This document shows, one piece after another, positions 9,260 through 19,446 of a stretch of DNA of 64,000 bases; position 1 is the first letter of the stretch, and each line of letters opens with the position of its first letter. The notes beneath the pieces are model-generated. The model was not told the origin of the DNA, did not search any database, and saw nothing but the letters and a program-made list of their open reading frames with translations. This DNA comes from Xanthostigma xanthostigma (Eukaryota > Arthropoda > Insecta > Raphidioptera > Raphidiidae): assembly GCA_963575645.1 (NCBI GenBank), contig OY754465.1, forward strand, positions 44,418,401 to 44,482,400, given 5' to 3'. Position numbers and translations under genes: made by a program.

Positions 9260-12186
9260 CTATTTGGCAAACATTTTATCAATGCACTGATACATTGATG
9301 ATATTGCAAAACTGCTAATATTGAAAAAAACTGTTGTTTGTGAAATGGCTAACTTACCATCTTTCACTCCTTCCACGAATTTTTTTGGTTTAACGGGTAA
9401 AGTTTCTTGTTTGTGTGCAACTAACGCTTCAATCTTGAAATAATCTCTTACAGCAGGTATTTTCAAAAATGCAACTTGGCCAAGGGAAATAAAATTAGTT
9501 GAAACCCAGTAACATAGAATTGCACCAGGAAAATTTATAGTAAATGGCAAAATAACGAGAGGTAAAGCACGTAAAACATATTTCATTGTTTGCATATTTT
9601 GTGATGATAAACGCGCAGAATCAGTACCCAACTAAAAAATAATAAATATTTTAAATATATTTATCACTGTTGCGTGTTAACATAAAATTTTTAACTTGCC
9701 TCTATAGTTGCCCACATGGTAGCACTTGTTATAAGAGGGAGTAGAAAATACTGGTCAGGTATTGTCAGATCAGCAAACCAGAATAAGCCGCCTTCCTTCA
9801 TGCTTTCAACTGGTGCGTTTGCCATTCGACGCAATCCAATAAAAAATGAAATAAATAACGGAGCCTAAAAAAATGGCTAGAAATTAATTTTTGACGCCGG
9901 TCAGTACCATTAATGGCAAGACTGATCACCAGTACAGTCGAACTCATCTATTTTCAAGTGTTTTTCGAGTTTTTAGTCTCTACTTCTTACCCAAAGTATC
10001 TCCTCCTATGCTGCCTCCCAATGGAAAAATACGTTTGACAACGTTTAAGCGTAAATTAATGAAGGTTTGTTTCACCACAAAGTGACGATGAAGGAGAAGT
10101 TCAAAATACATGAGTCAGTCCCGACAGGTTGAAAATACATGAGTTCTACTGTAATATGATTATTCTCTATTTTTAAGAAGCTAAATATGCACTAGCTAAA
10201 ATGAGACAAACATTTAAAGTCCATTAACTTTTACATGTACAAACAAAAAACCAGTTCCTAGTGATTTCGGGAAAAATGTTCTCACTTTAAACTTTTAGCC
10301 AACTTGTGCTCGGTTTCTTGTACAAACCTATCTACATTTACGGCTAAAAACCGTATCAGAAATCCAGTGTTATACCTGTGCTAAAGGAACGATCATATTT
10401 TTTAACGGATTTAATCCTTTTTCGTTCATAAATAACATCAAATCTTGGGCATAACGAGCTGCCTCAATTCTATTTCCCGATTGTCTTGCTTCTGTTAATT
10501 TTAACTGTATCGCTTGCATCTGTGGCAAAGTATTGTTCATTCTGGCAGCATTTCTTTGGGCAATAATCACCAATGGAAACATTAAAGTTCTAACTATAAT
10601 AGTACCTACAATTAAAAAATTTAATAGCAACCATGTACAAAAATTTTTAAAAAGTATCAGATGAATTGTGAGTCTTGACTAAAGTAAAGTAATGATATAT
10701 TGCTACTTTTATGACCCATCAGTTTATGCAAAGGGGGCAGCTACTCTCTCTGGAATCTGGTATAACGTGAAAATTAATTAAATTTATTTCATTCTAATTC
10801 CTTTTTATCTACCGCAATTGAGTTTTGGCGCCTGAAAATTCTACGAACTCTACTTAGAACACATTCAGTTGCAGAAAGCATAGTCAGAAAATTTGAGAAA
10901 GTTTTGGGTAAGAATCCATGGCAAAGGATCAATAACTAATACTGAAGTATTAAAATCGTATTTATTCACTGACGTTACGGTACAATTCGTACCATCCTCA
11001 GAGTCTCAAATGCTTTCAACTCTGAAGATTGTTCGAAGTGTACCGAAACGTAGTGAATAAATGCAATTTTAATACTTCAGTATTACTTTTTAATTGATCC
11101 ATTGCCGCGGATTCTTATTTAAAAAATTCTCCAATAATTTTCAAGGATCACTATTGCTCTATTTAATTAATTAGTTAATCTCATATTGTCAGAAAATCTG
11201 ATTTGACAATGACCTTAGATTGTAAACATACATATTTCTCCATATGAAAAGCATTTCAGTTTTTTGTAATTATTTTCAACTTCGAAACAACTTTTTTCTA
11301 CGCATTTTGATCAAAATTTTGCTTCAAAAGCGATCTTGTTCTATGTAGAACGATCATTTATTTTTGTGTTAGTACAATCTGTGCTTTAGATGACGGAATT
11401 TGAATAGATACATTAGGCTAATCGTGATGTATGGAACTGTATATGATTATATGATCACAACCTAAGGTCATTGTCAAATCAAATTTTTTGACAATCCTTT
11501 CTGCAACCCAGCATAGACGATCGTTTATGACTTAACTGCGGTATGAATTACGATACCATGACGTAAAAATAATTATTATATCAACTTATATTACCTATAA
11601 TTATAGTCCCCCACCAGGGTATATCTAAAGAAACATGAAGATATTCTAAACTATGTTGAACCAATCCAATAGGTGACCATCCTCCTAAGCCGAGACTTAC
11701 AATTGAAGGTTCTCCTGCAATCTCGATAATATTGTCTGGAGTTGGGATTAAAGGTGGTTCAGGAATTGGATCAATTATAACTTTATCACTAATAACACTG
11801 TCCACAACGGGAGTTGCGGGTTCTACTGTTTTTTGAATTTGTTCTGTTACAACTTGTGTTTGCTCAACCACATTTTCTGTACTTAAGTAACGAAATGATT
11901 GAAATTTCAAAATGGGTCTTTTCCATTTTCCAACGGAAAATATTTTTCCATTATTTCTATTAGAGGACAATACATGAAATTGTGAATATTTGTGCTGAAA
12001 CGTTTTTAAGCCACTTTCCACCTATAAAAGAAATTGAAAAACTGTTCAAACAGTAATTTGAATGTAAAAATTCACATTATGAAACTCGAGGTTAGGTATA
12101 TTATAAAAAAGAAATCGACTTACCCTGGTTATACAATAAGTAAGGTGTATTCGTTGACCACAAGGTAAACCAAATCGAGAAAACAT
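9260..12186 (-). CDS. OXA1L: OXA1L, mitochondrial inner-membrane insertase
   Basis: Oxa1 inserts mitochondrially and nuclear-encoded membrane proteins into the inner membrane and belongs to the YidC/Oxa1/Alb3 family. Five exons join in frame to 418 residues: 12186-12124, 12021-11595, 10605-10376, 9864-9700 and 9631-9260. Residues 1 to about 70 are a basic, presequence-like leader, followed by a Pro/Val-rich linker. The insertase core starts near [20 protein letters not shown]; the second membrane helix ([20 protein letters not shown]) holds the conserved groove arginine at about residue 169, then the NTLPQMQ coiled hairpin, and further helices in [24 protein letters not shown] and [16 protein letters not shown]. 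The matrix tail is short. The first ATG and the exon-1 donor are both good. The last intron (9699-9632, 68 bp) uses a GC donor (GAG|GCAAGT); this is needed to join TIE to [10 protein letters not shown], as the family requires. Intron 2 holds two hairpin elements. Confidence 0.92.
10893..11133. repeat. Inverted-repeat (hairpin) element in OXA1L intron 2
   Basis: The left arm runs from 'gagaaagttttggg' through 'gaatccatggcaaa', 'atactgaagtattaaaat', 'cactgacgtt', 'cggtac' and the right arm repeats all of these in reverse complement ('gtaccgaaacg', 'aatacttcagtatt', 'gattctta'), centred near 11018. The arms are about 110 bp. A single-arm relative lies at 1166-1302. Confidence 0.7.
11187..11493. 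mobile_element. MITE with about 40-bp inverted ends in OXA1L intron 2
   Basis: TTGTCAGAAAATCTGATTTG...GACCTTAGATTG at the left is matched in inverted orientation at the right (caacctaaggtcattgtc...tttttgacaa). The interior is AT-rich and noncoding. Target-site duplication not clear; class not assigned. Confidence 0.65.
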
Positions 12187-12460
12187 TTTATCCCAATTCG
12201 CTGTTATAAACACTATTTCTGATTATTTTAATATTTCTCATGAAAATTTTTCTTAGTATTTGAGGTTATTTTTGACAGTTCAGGAGTATGGAAAATTTCA
12301 GCTTCGTTTTTATCATCGTAAGCTCGATGGTTCGTATCGGGCTCACTGATTTCTATTAAATGGATGAATTGTGGATTAATTTTTAGCGGGCCAGGTTTAT
12401 ATAAATATTTCAAAAATAATTATCTTGCTTATTTGAAATCAGAATGCAATTATTTACTAG

Positions 12461-13603
12461 TTAGGGAGCTGACACGCTTAAAAACTATGTTGTCCCAACC
12501 TTCTGCCGCTTGCTACATAAACTATTTAAGTAATTTGGACCATTTTAAGATAAGGATCGATAACAAATTTCAAAAAAAAAATTCTGCCGCTTCATTTCAA
12601 TTAAGTTCTGTTAGAGCCAAATGACCGGGAAATACCAGCGGCAGAAATTTTTGACCAATTGCACACTCTCCAAGCCACTCCTATGAAAGCGTATTTATGA
12701 TCATAAATTCACTTTCTTAGGAGTGGCTTGAGGAAGGTGCAATAAATCAAAAATTTTTGCCGCTGGTATTTTCCGGTCGTTTGGCTCTAACAGGACCTAA
12801 AAACGAAACGACAATATTTTTTTTAAATTTTAACCATTTCTTTACCATCTTTGAAATTTTTTATCCTCCATATCTTAAAATGGGTTCAGATTCCGCCTAT
12901 ATATTATATGAGAAAAAATTCTCCAAATTACTTAAATAGCTAATTAGCCCAGTTATTGCACGGTTTCCCTCGCAATTCTACCAAATAGCACCGATTAGCC
13001 CCAAAATTTGGCTGTAGGTTCTACTTACCCTCTACTTCAAATTTATCAATGTGCCGAGGGTTGCTTTTACCCTGGGGGTGGACGCCACCCCCTCTCGAGA
13101 ATGAAATTTATTTTATTAAAAATAATTATGGGACTGGATAGATTGACTAATTCTAAGCAACTTTTTATAAGCTACATTTTTACAACGAATGATTTTTTTC
13201 ATAAAATACTTATTTTCAAAGTTATTCATGTAAAATAAAACGTGGTTTTTGTTGTTGACAAATTGACGTTTCTACTCTCGAATAAGTCGAAAAGTATTGA
13301 CTTTAAGTAAAAACTTTATAGAACAAAAGCTGCTTAGAATTAGTCAATCTATCCATTCCCATACTTATTTTTAATAAAAAAAATTTCATCATCGAGAAGG
13401 GAAGGCGTTCACCCCCAGGGTAAAAGCAGTCCTCGACACATTGACAACTTTGAAGTAGAGGGTAAGTAGAACCTACAGCCAAATTTTGGTGCTAATCGGT
13501 ACTGTTTGGTAGAATTGTCAGGTTTGGCCGTTTTTTCTGTGCTATAGTACCAAGCGGCAGAAAATAAGAACGACATGATTTTTTTGCGCGTCAGCACTCT
13601 AAC
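12461..13603. mobile_element. Fold-back element with long inverted arms, TA target site
   Basis: The ends GTTAGGGAGCTGAC and GTCAGCACTCTAAC are inverted and flanked by TA. Long inverted blocks pair 12471-12520 with 13550-13600, and 12976-13180 with 13320-13530 ('accaaat..gcaccgattagc', 'ggctgtaggttctacttacc', 'gatagattgactaattctaa'). A second, smaller hairpin (12606-12795) sits inside, with a 'ccgggaaataccagcggca' arm. The reading frames in it are just hairpin DNA. TA flanks suggest a Tc1/mariner-type or fold-back MITE. Confidence 0.7.
12606..12795. repeat. Inner hairpin, about 85-bp arms
   Basis: 'ctgttagagccaaatgaccg' and 'cagcggcagaaatttttga' at the left recur inverted at 12730-12795, around a short loop near 12690-12712 that itself holds the palindrome TTATGATCATAA. 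'ccaagccactcct' also pairs with 'aggagtggcttg'. Confidence 0.75.
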
Positions 13604-14051
13604 TATCGTAATTTTGTTCAGAATTTACCGCCCTAATAATATGCATAACACAGGAAAAATTCATTGGTTCTTTTCTTTATAACAATATAGAACAAGTCAA
13701 TAAATATAAAATAATATGCTATAAATTTTACGATATGCAATTTGGGACAAGTTTGAAATTATTGTTAAAAAAATTAAATAATGAAATTCTAACCAATAAA
13801 AATATCTGATTACCCGTCATCCGACATACCGGATTAAGCCGAATAATTGTACGTATTTCATGTCTGCCGGTATTCGTTACATCTTTATCGTTTTCATTCA
13901 CTTGTCAAGTTGTTATCCAAAAATCTTAAATTAGGTGATGGTCGCTACAGACTTTATCGCGTAAGGATCAAAAGAAAGATACATTTTTTTAGTTCTTGCG
14001 TCAACCGATATCTTATAAAAATAACTTTATTTATAAATTGGTGACCGTAAA
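13604..14051. other. No feature seen
   Basis: AT-rich sequence between the fold-back element and the LTR. The open frame at 13847-14044 shows no family resemblance. Confidence 0.45.
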
Positions 14052-14055
14052 GTAC

Positions 14056-14736
14056 TGTTGCGCGCTCCCTGTTGGGACGTCTATGCTTTCTGTGGAATAT
14101 TCTCGCAACAACAACAATGGAAAGCAGGTAGTCAAAACCCGACCTTCATAAAGTTGCCTGAAGAAGGCGATGTATGTGAAGAAAGGATCTCGGTGCTTCT
14201 AGAACATTCTACCAGGCGGTAGACGAAGCTATAAAATGCAAGTGGAGTGGTTGTCAAGTCAATCAGTCAGTTGGTTAGTTGCAGCGTACGTACAGTGGAT
14301 TACAGACAACAGTCTGTAAAATAAATTGTTCAGTCGGTACAGCAAGACCGAGGTAGCTGCTAAGATAGAAGATAAATGAGCTGTGTAAACCATTGAGTGC
14401 AATTATATAAATCTGGTGCTACATAAATAGCTTCTGTGTTGTAAATAATTGTGTGAATATAGTTAATAGACAAGTGCGAATAAGTGTCCTAAATAAACTT
14501 TGGTGTGTTCCTGTATTGTAAATATTTTGTGTAGCTACATAATTAGTGACTTAATATTCGTCTGTTACTCAGTCTTCTATTTTATTAGTCAGAATTTATT
14601 AGTTTTGTTTCTGTTAACGTTATTATTACTGTTAAGTTAAAGAAGTGCTTTTTCGTTTGTGTGTTTAACTGTTTTGTTAAACGTTTATTATTGTAAATAA
14701 ATAATTTCCACCACGAGCTAAAACAGTTTGGTTACA
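14056..14736 (+). mobile_element. Solo LTR, 681 bp, 4-bp TSD GTAC
   Basis: The unit begins TGTTGCGCGCTCCCTG and ends GGTTACA, i.e. TGT...ACA, and is flanked by GTAC at 14052-14055 and 14737-14740. It shares its 3' half with 34065-34316 ('ttggtgtgttcctgt.ttgtaaat', 'tttattagt.agaatt', 'ttccaccacga'). It has its own promoter signals (HSE, TATA, initiator). No gag-pol body or primer-binding site adjoins it, so it is a solo LTR left by recombination. A 4-bp duplication is usual for Ty3/gypsy-type elements, but the class is inference. Confidence 0.75.
14197..14272 (+). promoter_or_regulatory. LTR promoter: heat-shock element, TATA box, initiator
   Basis: TTCTAGAACATTC at 14197-14209 is a perfect three-unit heat-shock element (TTCnnGAAnnTTC). 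TATAAA follows at 14230-14235 inside GCTATAAAATGC, and TCAGTC at 14263-14268 (A at 14265, 35 bp beyond the TATA start) matches the insect initiator. The spacing is that of a functional core promoter. The related LTR at 33681-34316 has a TATA box (CATATAAATAC) and GCAGTCA but no such HSE. Confidence 0.6.
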
Positions 14737-14765
14737 GTACAATAATTGTGTTTATGTGTTCATAC

Positions 14766-15075
14766 ATACTAATATTATAAATGCTAACTCTGTCCTGTCT
14801 GTCTGTTACGCTTTTACAGCCAAACCGCTGGGCCGATTGTGATGAAATTTAATATGGAGATAGTTTGAAGCCTGGGGAAGGACATAGGCTACTTTTTTTT
14901 CAAAATCCAACCCTTTTGAGGATGAAGTGGTGTTTGAATTAATATTATATGAAGTTACGCTTTCACGATCAGACCGCTCTCGCTGGGCCAATTGTGATGA
15001 AATGTAAACTAGAGATAGTTTAAACTCTGGGGAAGAACATAAACTACCATTTTTCCAAAAATTAACTCCTAAAGG
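14766..15075 (+). repeat. Tandem pair of an interspersed insect repeat
   Basis: Starts with TACTAATATTATAAATGC. Two successive copies carry 'gttacgctttcac', 'gctgggccgattgtgatgaaat', 'gagatagttt' and 'tctggggaag.acata', about 150 bp apart. The consensus is familiar from non-autonomous repeats scattered through insect genomes. Noncoding. Confidence 0.6.
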
Positions 15076-15189
15076 GGTTAATTAATGCCATCTTATAAAT
15101 TAAGATTAAATGTGAGTGTTCCGGTACTTTCAATGCAAAATCTTGATGCGCCCAAATTGTGTAATGGTATACACGTTTACAAGTTTGAA

Positions 15190-15407
15190 GCCTCCACTAC
15201 ACACGTGGCCAGCACCGCCACTCAAATAAGTGCCTATCATCATCGCCGCGATGTTGCCTAGTCCTCCACACAATCGTGCCGGTCCGCACGATGCTGGCCA
15301 CGCATTCCTTTGATGTACCGACAATCAACCGATTACAGACGATTATGTCCTCTACACAATCGTGAGTGCCTGTAAGTGGCGGTGCTGGCCACGTGTGTAG
15401 TGGAGGC
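15190..15407. mobile_element. MITE with perfect 33-bp terminal inverted repeats
   Basis: The 33 bp starting GCCTCCACTACACACGTGGC at 15190 recur exactly inverted at 15375-15407, ending in GTGTGTAGTGGAGGC. The interior holds a second internal inverted motif (cctccacacaatcgtg / gtcctctacacaatcgtg in direct order). Total 218 bp, GC-richer than its surroundings. Flanking duplications are not clear. Confidence 0.7.
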
Positions 15408-15445
15408 ATCTTATCTGGGTCTATTATATAATTAGTGGCAATTCT

Positions 15446-15595
15446 AAGGCCTAGCCCACATGAAGAGCGTTCAACGCGCGTTGGCCCAACGCTCTTCATG
15501 TGGCCTTAGGCCAAGTTTATATGAGAGGCGTTCAACGCGCGTTGGGCCAACGCGCGTTGAACGCTCTTCATGTGGGCTAGGCCTTACCCTAAAAG
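15446..15595. repeat. Double-hairpin element rich in CGCGCGTTG
   Basis: The outer ends AAGGCCTAGCCCACATGAAG and its inverse GGGCTAGGCCTT enclose two nested palindromes built from GAGCGTTCAACGCGCGTTGG. Five copies of the core GTTCAACG/CGTTGAAC or their GCCCAACGC variant occur in 150 bp. It can fold completely on itself. No coding potential. Confidence 0.75.
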
Positions 15596-15612
15596 TGTTT
15601 TAATACATACAT

Positions 15613-15930
15613 ACATAAAATCTTTATTTAAGAAACAGTACAATGCTGTATAAAATGCGTCATTAAAAACAATATAAAATTACTAGTTAAAATAGTCTTG
15701 TAGAGTGTAATGGCATTCGTTTAATAGATAACTTTTTAATTTAATTTTAAATTTCTTTAGTGGCAGATTTTTTAAATAATATGGTAGTTTGTTAAATATT
15801 CTTATTATTGAGTTGTAGGGTCCAGTAATAGACAACATTTAATTTTGTTTGCAGTATATTAACCGATTGAGTTGATTTACTTTTTGTGTTGTATTCATGT
15901 TTTCTCGTACTAGTTTCAAATAGTTCCAAT
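15613..15930 (-). mobile_element. 3' end of a CR1/Jockey-like LINE, truncated
   Basis: On the minus strand the frame GPYNSIIRIFNKLPYYLKNL followed by PLKKFKIKLKSYLLNE and a stop after TLQDYFN matches the C-terminus of the reverse transcriptase ORF of CR1/Jockey-type LINEs (FNKLP..ik....FK..LK.YLl). Upstream parts are already frame-shifted. The adjacent noncoding tail extends to about 15613. It is a dead 5'-truncated copy. Confidence 0.65.
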
Positions 15931-15940
15931 ACCACGAATA

Positions 15941-16201
15941 CCAATTATACAAATAGATTTGGCTTGTCAATTTAAAAGATATCATATTCCATTAAAAACT
16001 TTCTTCGGAATATCTATAAACCAGGCCCAGGGGAAAATACTTGAGGTAGCTGGCATTCACTTAGAAAAAACAGTTTTTTTATCTTGTTCTGACTGTTTTG
16101 GAAACACAATAAAAATAATAAGAACCAATAGCAGATTTCTACTTATTTTAGATGGCTCAGCTATTCGGTCATTACTTAAAGAAAATTATTTATTTCTATA
16201 G
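15941..16201 (+). pseudogene. Helitron/PIF1-like helicase C-terminus, remnant
   Basis: The open frame contains IPLKTFFGISINQAQGKILE, matching helicase motif VI of PIF1-like and Helitron helicases (..fPlklaFaiTInKaQGqTl), followed by VAGIHLEKTVF, like the 'v.l.l..pvF.hGqlYVAlSR' segment. The following YVA-SR part is lost. Only about 85 codons remain, and no upstream helicase motifs were seen. The fragment lies directly after the LINE remnant, so it is presumably a dead transposon piece and not a host gene. Confidence 0.6.
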
Positions 16202-16416
16202 TATTAATACCATATCCATTTTTATTGATTTAACCAATAATGAATGCAGATGTTGGAAACGAAAAAAAAACACTAGCAAGTAAATAAATCATTTTCAAAT
16301 AAGTATGTTCATCAAAATTTCAAGTTTTAAGTAATTTGGTTTTTTCAAAATTTATTGTAAAGGTATAATGTAAATTACTTTTGTAAAATAGTAGAAATAA
16401 TTGTTGTAAGTACAAA

Positions 16417-19400
16417 ATGTTTCGGTTATTAAAAAATACTTTGATGGGGAGAAAACCCGTGTCTAGTGCAGTATACTTATTGTCAAAACGAGCTCAATCT
16501 ATTAGTGAACTTGAACCTCTAGACTGCGGTCCTCCCAAGCATATGGGCTTGGTCTTAGGTATGTACTACGACCATACAGATCCCTTTTCAATTGCTCGAC
16601 TAACCGATAGTGCTGAAAGGTTCAACAATGCTGTTCACGGGAGGCTAATGCAGCTTTTGCAATTATCTGGACCACCTCCGAGAAAAGGAATAGTTCGTTT
16701 ATTTTATGGAGTAGATCCGGAATTCAGTGCCGTAGCAGTTGTTGGCTTGGGAAAAGACTGTGCTGGATTTGATGTCGCCGAAAGAATGGATGAAGGAAAA
16801 GAAAATATTCGTATCGCAACAGCGGCGGCTTGTAGAGCATTGCAAGGTATCAGAGTGAAAAGAATAGCTGTAGAAAGTATGGGTCATACAGAGTCAGCAG
16901 CTGAAGGTGCAGCACTCGGTATTTGGCTTTTTCAAGATTTCAAAAATAAAAAGGATAGAATTTGGGTACCTTATTTAAGTTTACACGAAAGTTGTGATTT
17001 CACTGGCTGGCAGATTGGTTTGCAAAAAGCAGCAGCTCAAAATTTAGCCCGTCAATTAGAGGAGCTTGCTTCAAATATATTAACACCGTCCGTTTTTGCA
17101 CAGACAGCTGTCGAAGTGCTTTGTAAATCAGGAGTGAATGTTGAAGTAAAGGTGAAAGAGTGGGCAGAACAAATGCAAATGAATGGCTTTCTACAGGTAT
17201 CCAAGGGTTCATGTGAGCCGCCAATATTTCTGGAACTAAGCTACTACGGGGCAAGCAACACTGATGAAAGGCCAGTTATCTTAATTGGCAAAGGAATGAC
17301 TTTTAACAGTGGCGGTCTCGAACTGAAGGAATGCAAGGATATGAAATACATGCGTGGCGATATGAGTGGCGCATCCGTAGTCCTAGCGACTATGCGAGCT
17401 ATTGCCAACTTAGGATTGCCAATTAATGTACGCGGCTTGATACCTCTCGCAGAAAATATGCCTGGCTGTTCGTCCATGAAACCTGGCGACATGTTTAAAA
17501 GCATGGGTGGTAAAACCGTTCTCATCCAGTCAACTGATGTTTCAGGACGTATTATGATTGCGGACGCCATCTCATATGCTCAAACCTTTTGGCCAGTATT
17601 TATCCTTGATGTCGGTACTCACACAAAAACGATGAGACAAATTATGGGTCGATCTTCTAGTGCTGTCTGGACAAATTCTGAACGGATGTGGAGATACATA
17701 GAAGCTGCTAGCATGCATACAGGTTCGTTACAGTTGCAAATTCGATCCAAAGACGACTATGTTAATAGCTGGAAGCTTATGACCCACTTTTCATGAAGTG
17801 TTTGATTCACGTAGAAATTTTGACCAGTGGTACAGATAGGATAGATGAACAAGAAAAAATATGTTTGCCTGACTTACTGTGGTACTACAGGTACTGCGCA
17901 TACAAGTAATGCGCCCAAAAATGTATGTCAAAAAAGTGTTTGATTGAAAGAAATCATCTAAGCATGCTTTGATTAATTGGAACATATTATGTAGGTAACC
18001 ATGCCAATGAATAGCAAATATGGTATTTAATACTAGCCATTACCCGCACACCGCAAACGATTTAATACAAAAACAATAATCCGATCAAAATGGAATGTGT
18101 TTCTTTTGTAATTTATAGAAAAATGGCAATATTATAATTTAAGGTACAGTGATGTGCCTATACCATTAAATGTGTCTCCTACTAAAGACTGTCATCTACA
18201 ATGTTATACAAATTTCACAAGTTTAAAGCTTATCAACAAATTCTACGGAATCTCTTATTCATCAGGTATTGTACAACATTAAATTTATCTCTCTACTGTT
18301 AATATGCACGTTGACTTTTTTAAATATACCGAATCTAAAAACGCTAAATCTTAGTAGGAAATCTTAAAATTGAAGACTTAGAACCTCAACCTAAAGGGAC
18401 CATTGGCCACACGGAAAATGAAGATCAGTCAGAAGTTCAAGAAGGTCCAGATTTCCTACTACTGGGCCACTTGTAGAAGGGGTATCTATAAAGGAAAAAA
18501 TCGATTTAGCGTTTTTAGATTCGGCATATTTTAAAAAAGTCAACGTATATATTATTAACAGTAGAGAGATAACTTTAATATTGTACAATACCTGATGGAT
18601 ATAGGAGATTCCGTAGAATATGTTGATAAGCTTTTCCTGTACTGTTGCTTTAAACTTGTGAGATTTGTATAACATTGACGATGACAGCCTTTAGTAGGAG
18701 ACACATTTAATGGTAAAACCACATCGCTGTACCTTAAATTATAATCTTGCCGATATTATTGACTATTTTCTACAAATAACACAAGAAACAGATTTCATTT
18801 TGATCGGATGATTGTTTTTGTATTAAGTCGCGTGCTGTGTGCGGGTAATGGCTAGTATTAAATACGATATTTGCTATTCATTGGCATGGTTACCTACATA
18901 ATATTATGTTCCAGTTAATCAAAGCATGCTTAGATGATTTCTTTCAATAAAACACTTTTTTTGACATAAATATTTGGGCGCATTCTTGTATGCGTAGTAC
19001 CTGCAGTACCACGGTAAGTCAGACAAACATATATTATTTCTTGTTCATCTATCCTATCTGTACCACTGGTCAAAATTTCTACGTGACTCAAACACTTCAT
19101 GAAAAGTGGTACATGAGCTCTTGGGCTATAATTGTTAATTTTTATTTCAGGTGACCGAGTATGGCGTTTTCCACTTTGGGCACATTATGCTAAGGCGGTA
19201 ACCGAGTTTGAAACTGTGGATTTACATACAATAGGAGTGGATTCAGGTACTGGTTGCAAAGTTGCTGCATTTTTGTATCAATTTGTACCCTGCGGTGAAT
19301 GGATGCATGTTGACTCTCAAGGTGTTTATCACGCTAACGATTTTGACGAAGCTTATTTACGACTTGGTATGTCTGGTCGGCCAACGCGTACTTTAATCGA

Positions 19401-19446
19401 ATTCCTATCCCAATTGGTTTGCCGTGCTGAAAGTGAATGTACTTGA
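16417..19446 (+). CDS. M17 leucyl aminopeptidase-like protein, likely pseudoenzyme
   Basis: Exon 1 is 16417-17722, exon 2 is 19151-19446. They join in phase 1 (HTG|DRVWRFPLW) to 533 residues, the usual length for an M17 peptidase with a leader. Residues 1-30 are basic and fit a mitochondrial presequence. The catalytic domain is clear: GKGMTFNSGG (291-300), LIPLAENMPG (341-350), STDVSGR (372-378), GDRVWRFPLW and GMSGRPTRTLIEFL. Compared with bovine LAP, K250, K262, D273, D332 and R336 are kept (K292, K304, D315, D374, R378), but D255 is N297 and E334 is S376. Two of five metal ligands are therefore lost, so peptidase activity is unlikely. Loss of such residues is known from insect sperm leucyl aminopeptidases (S-LAPs), structural sperm mitochondrial proteins; that this is one is inference. 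The frame reads through the donor to a stop at 17796, so intron retention would truncate it. Confidence 0.88.
17774..19119. repeat. 1.35-kb imperfect palindrome in the LAP-like intron
   Basis: The left arm (about 17774-18352) and right arm (about 18503-19119) are inverted copies, separated by a 150-bp loop. Landmarks are 'acttttcatgaagtgtttga' near 17787 against 'cacttcatgaaaagt' near 19092; 'ggtacagataggatagatgaac' against its inverse near 19045; 'taatactagccattacccgc' against 'gcgggtaatggctagtatta' near 18842; and 'cgaatctaaaaacgctaaatc' against its inverse near 18503. Arms look about 90% alike by eye with small indels. It nearly fills the intron. No terminal duplication recognised. Confidence 0.82.

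Noticed and set aside
12461-13603. Several 60-85-codon frames suggesting a small gene cluster
   Set aside because: All fall in the inverted arms of a fold-back element; mirrored peptides are explained by the inversion.
16699-17570. Minus-strand frames opposite the LAP-like exon
   Set aside because: Shadow frames of a conserved coding exon; no domain of their own.
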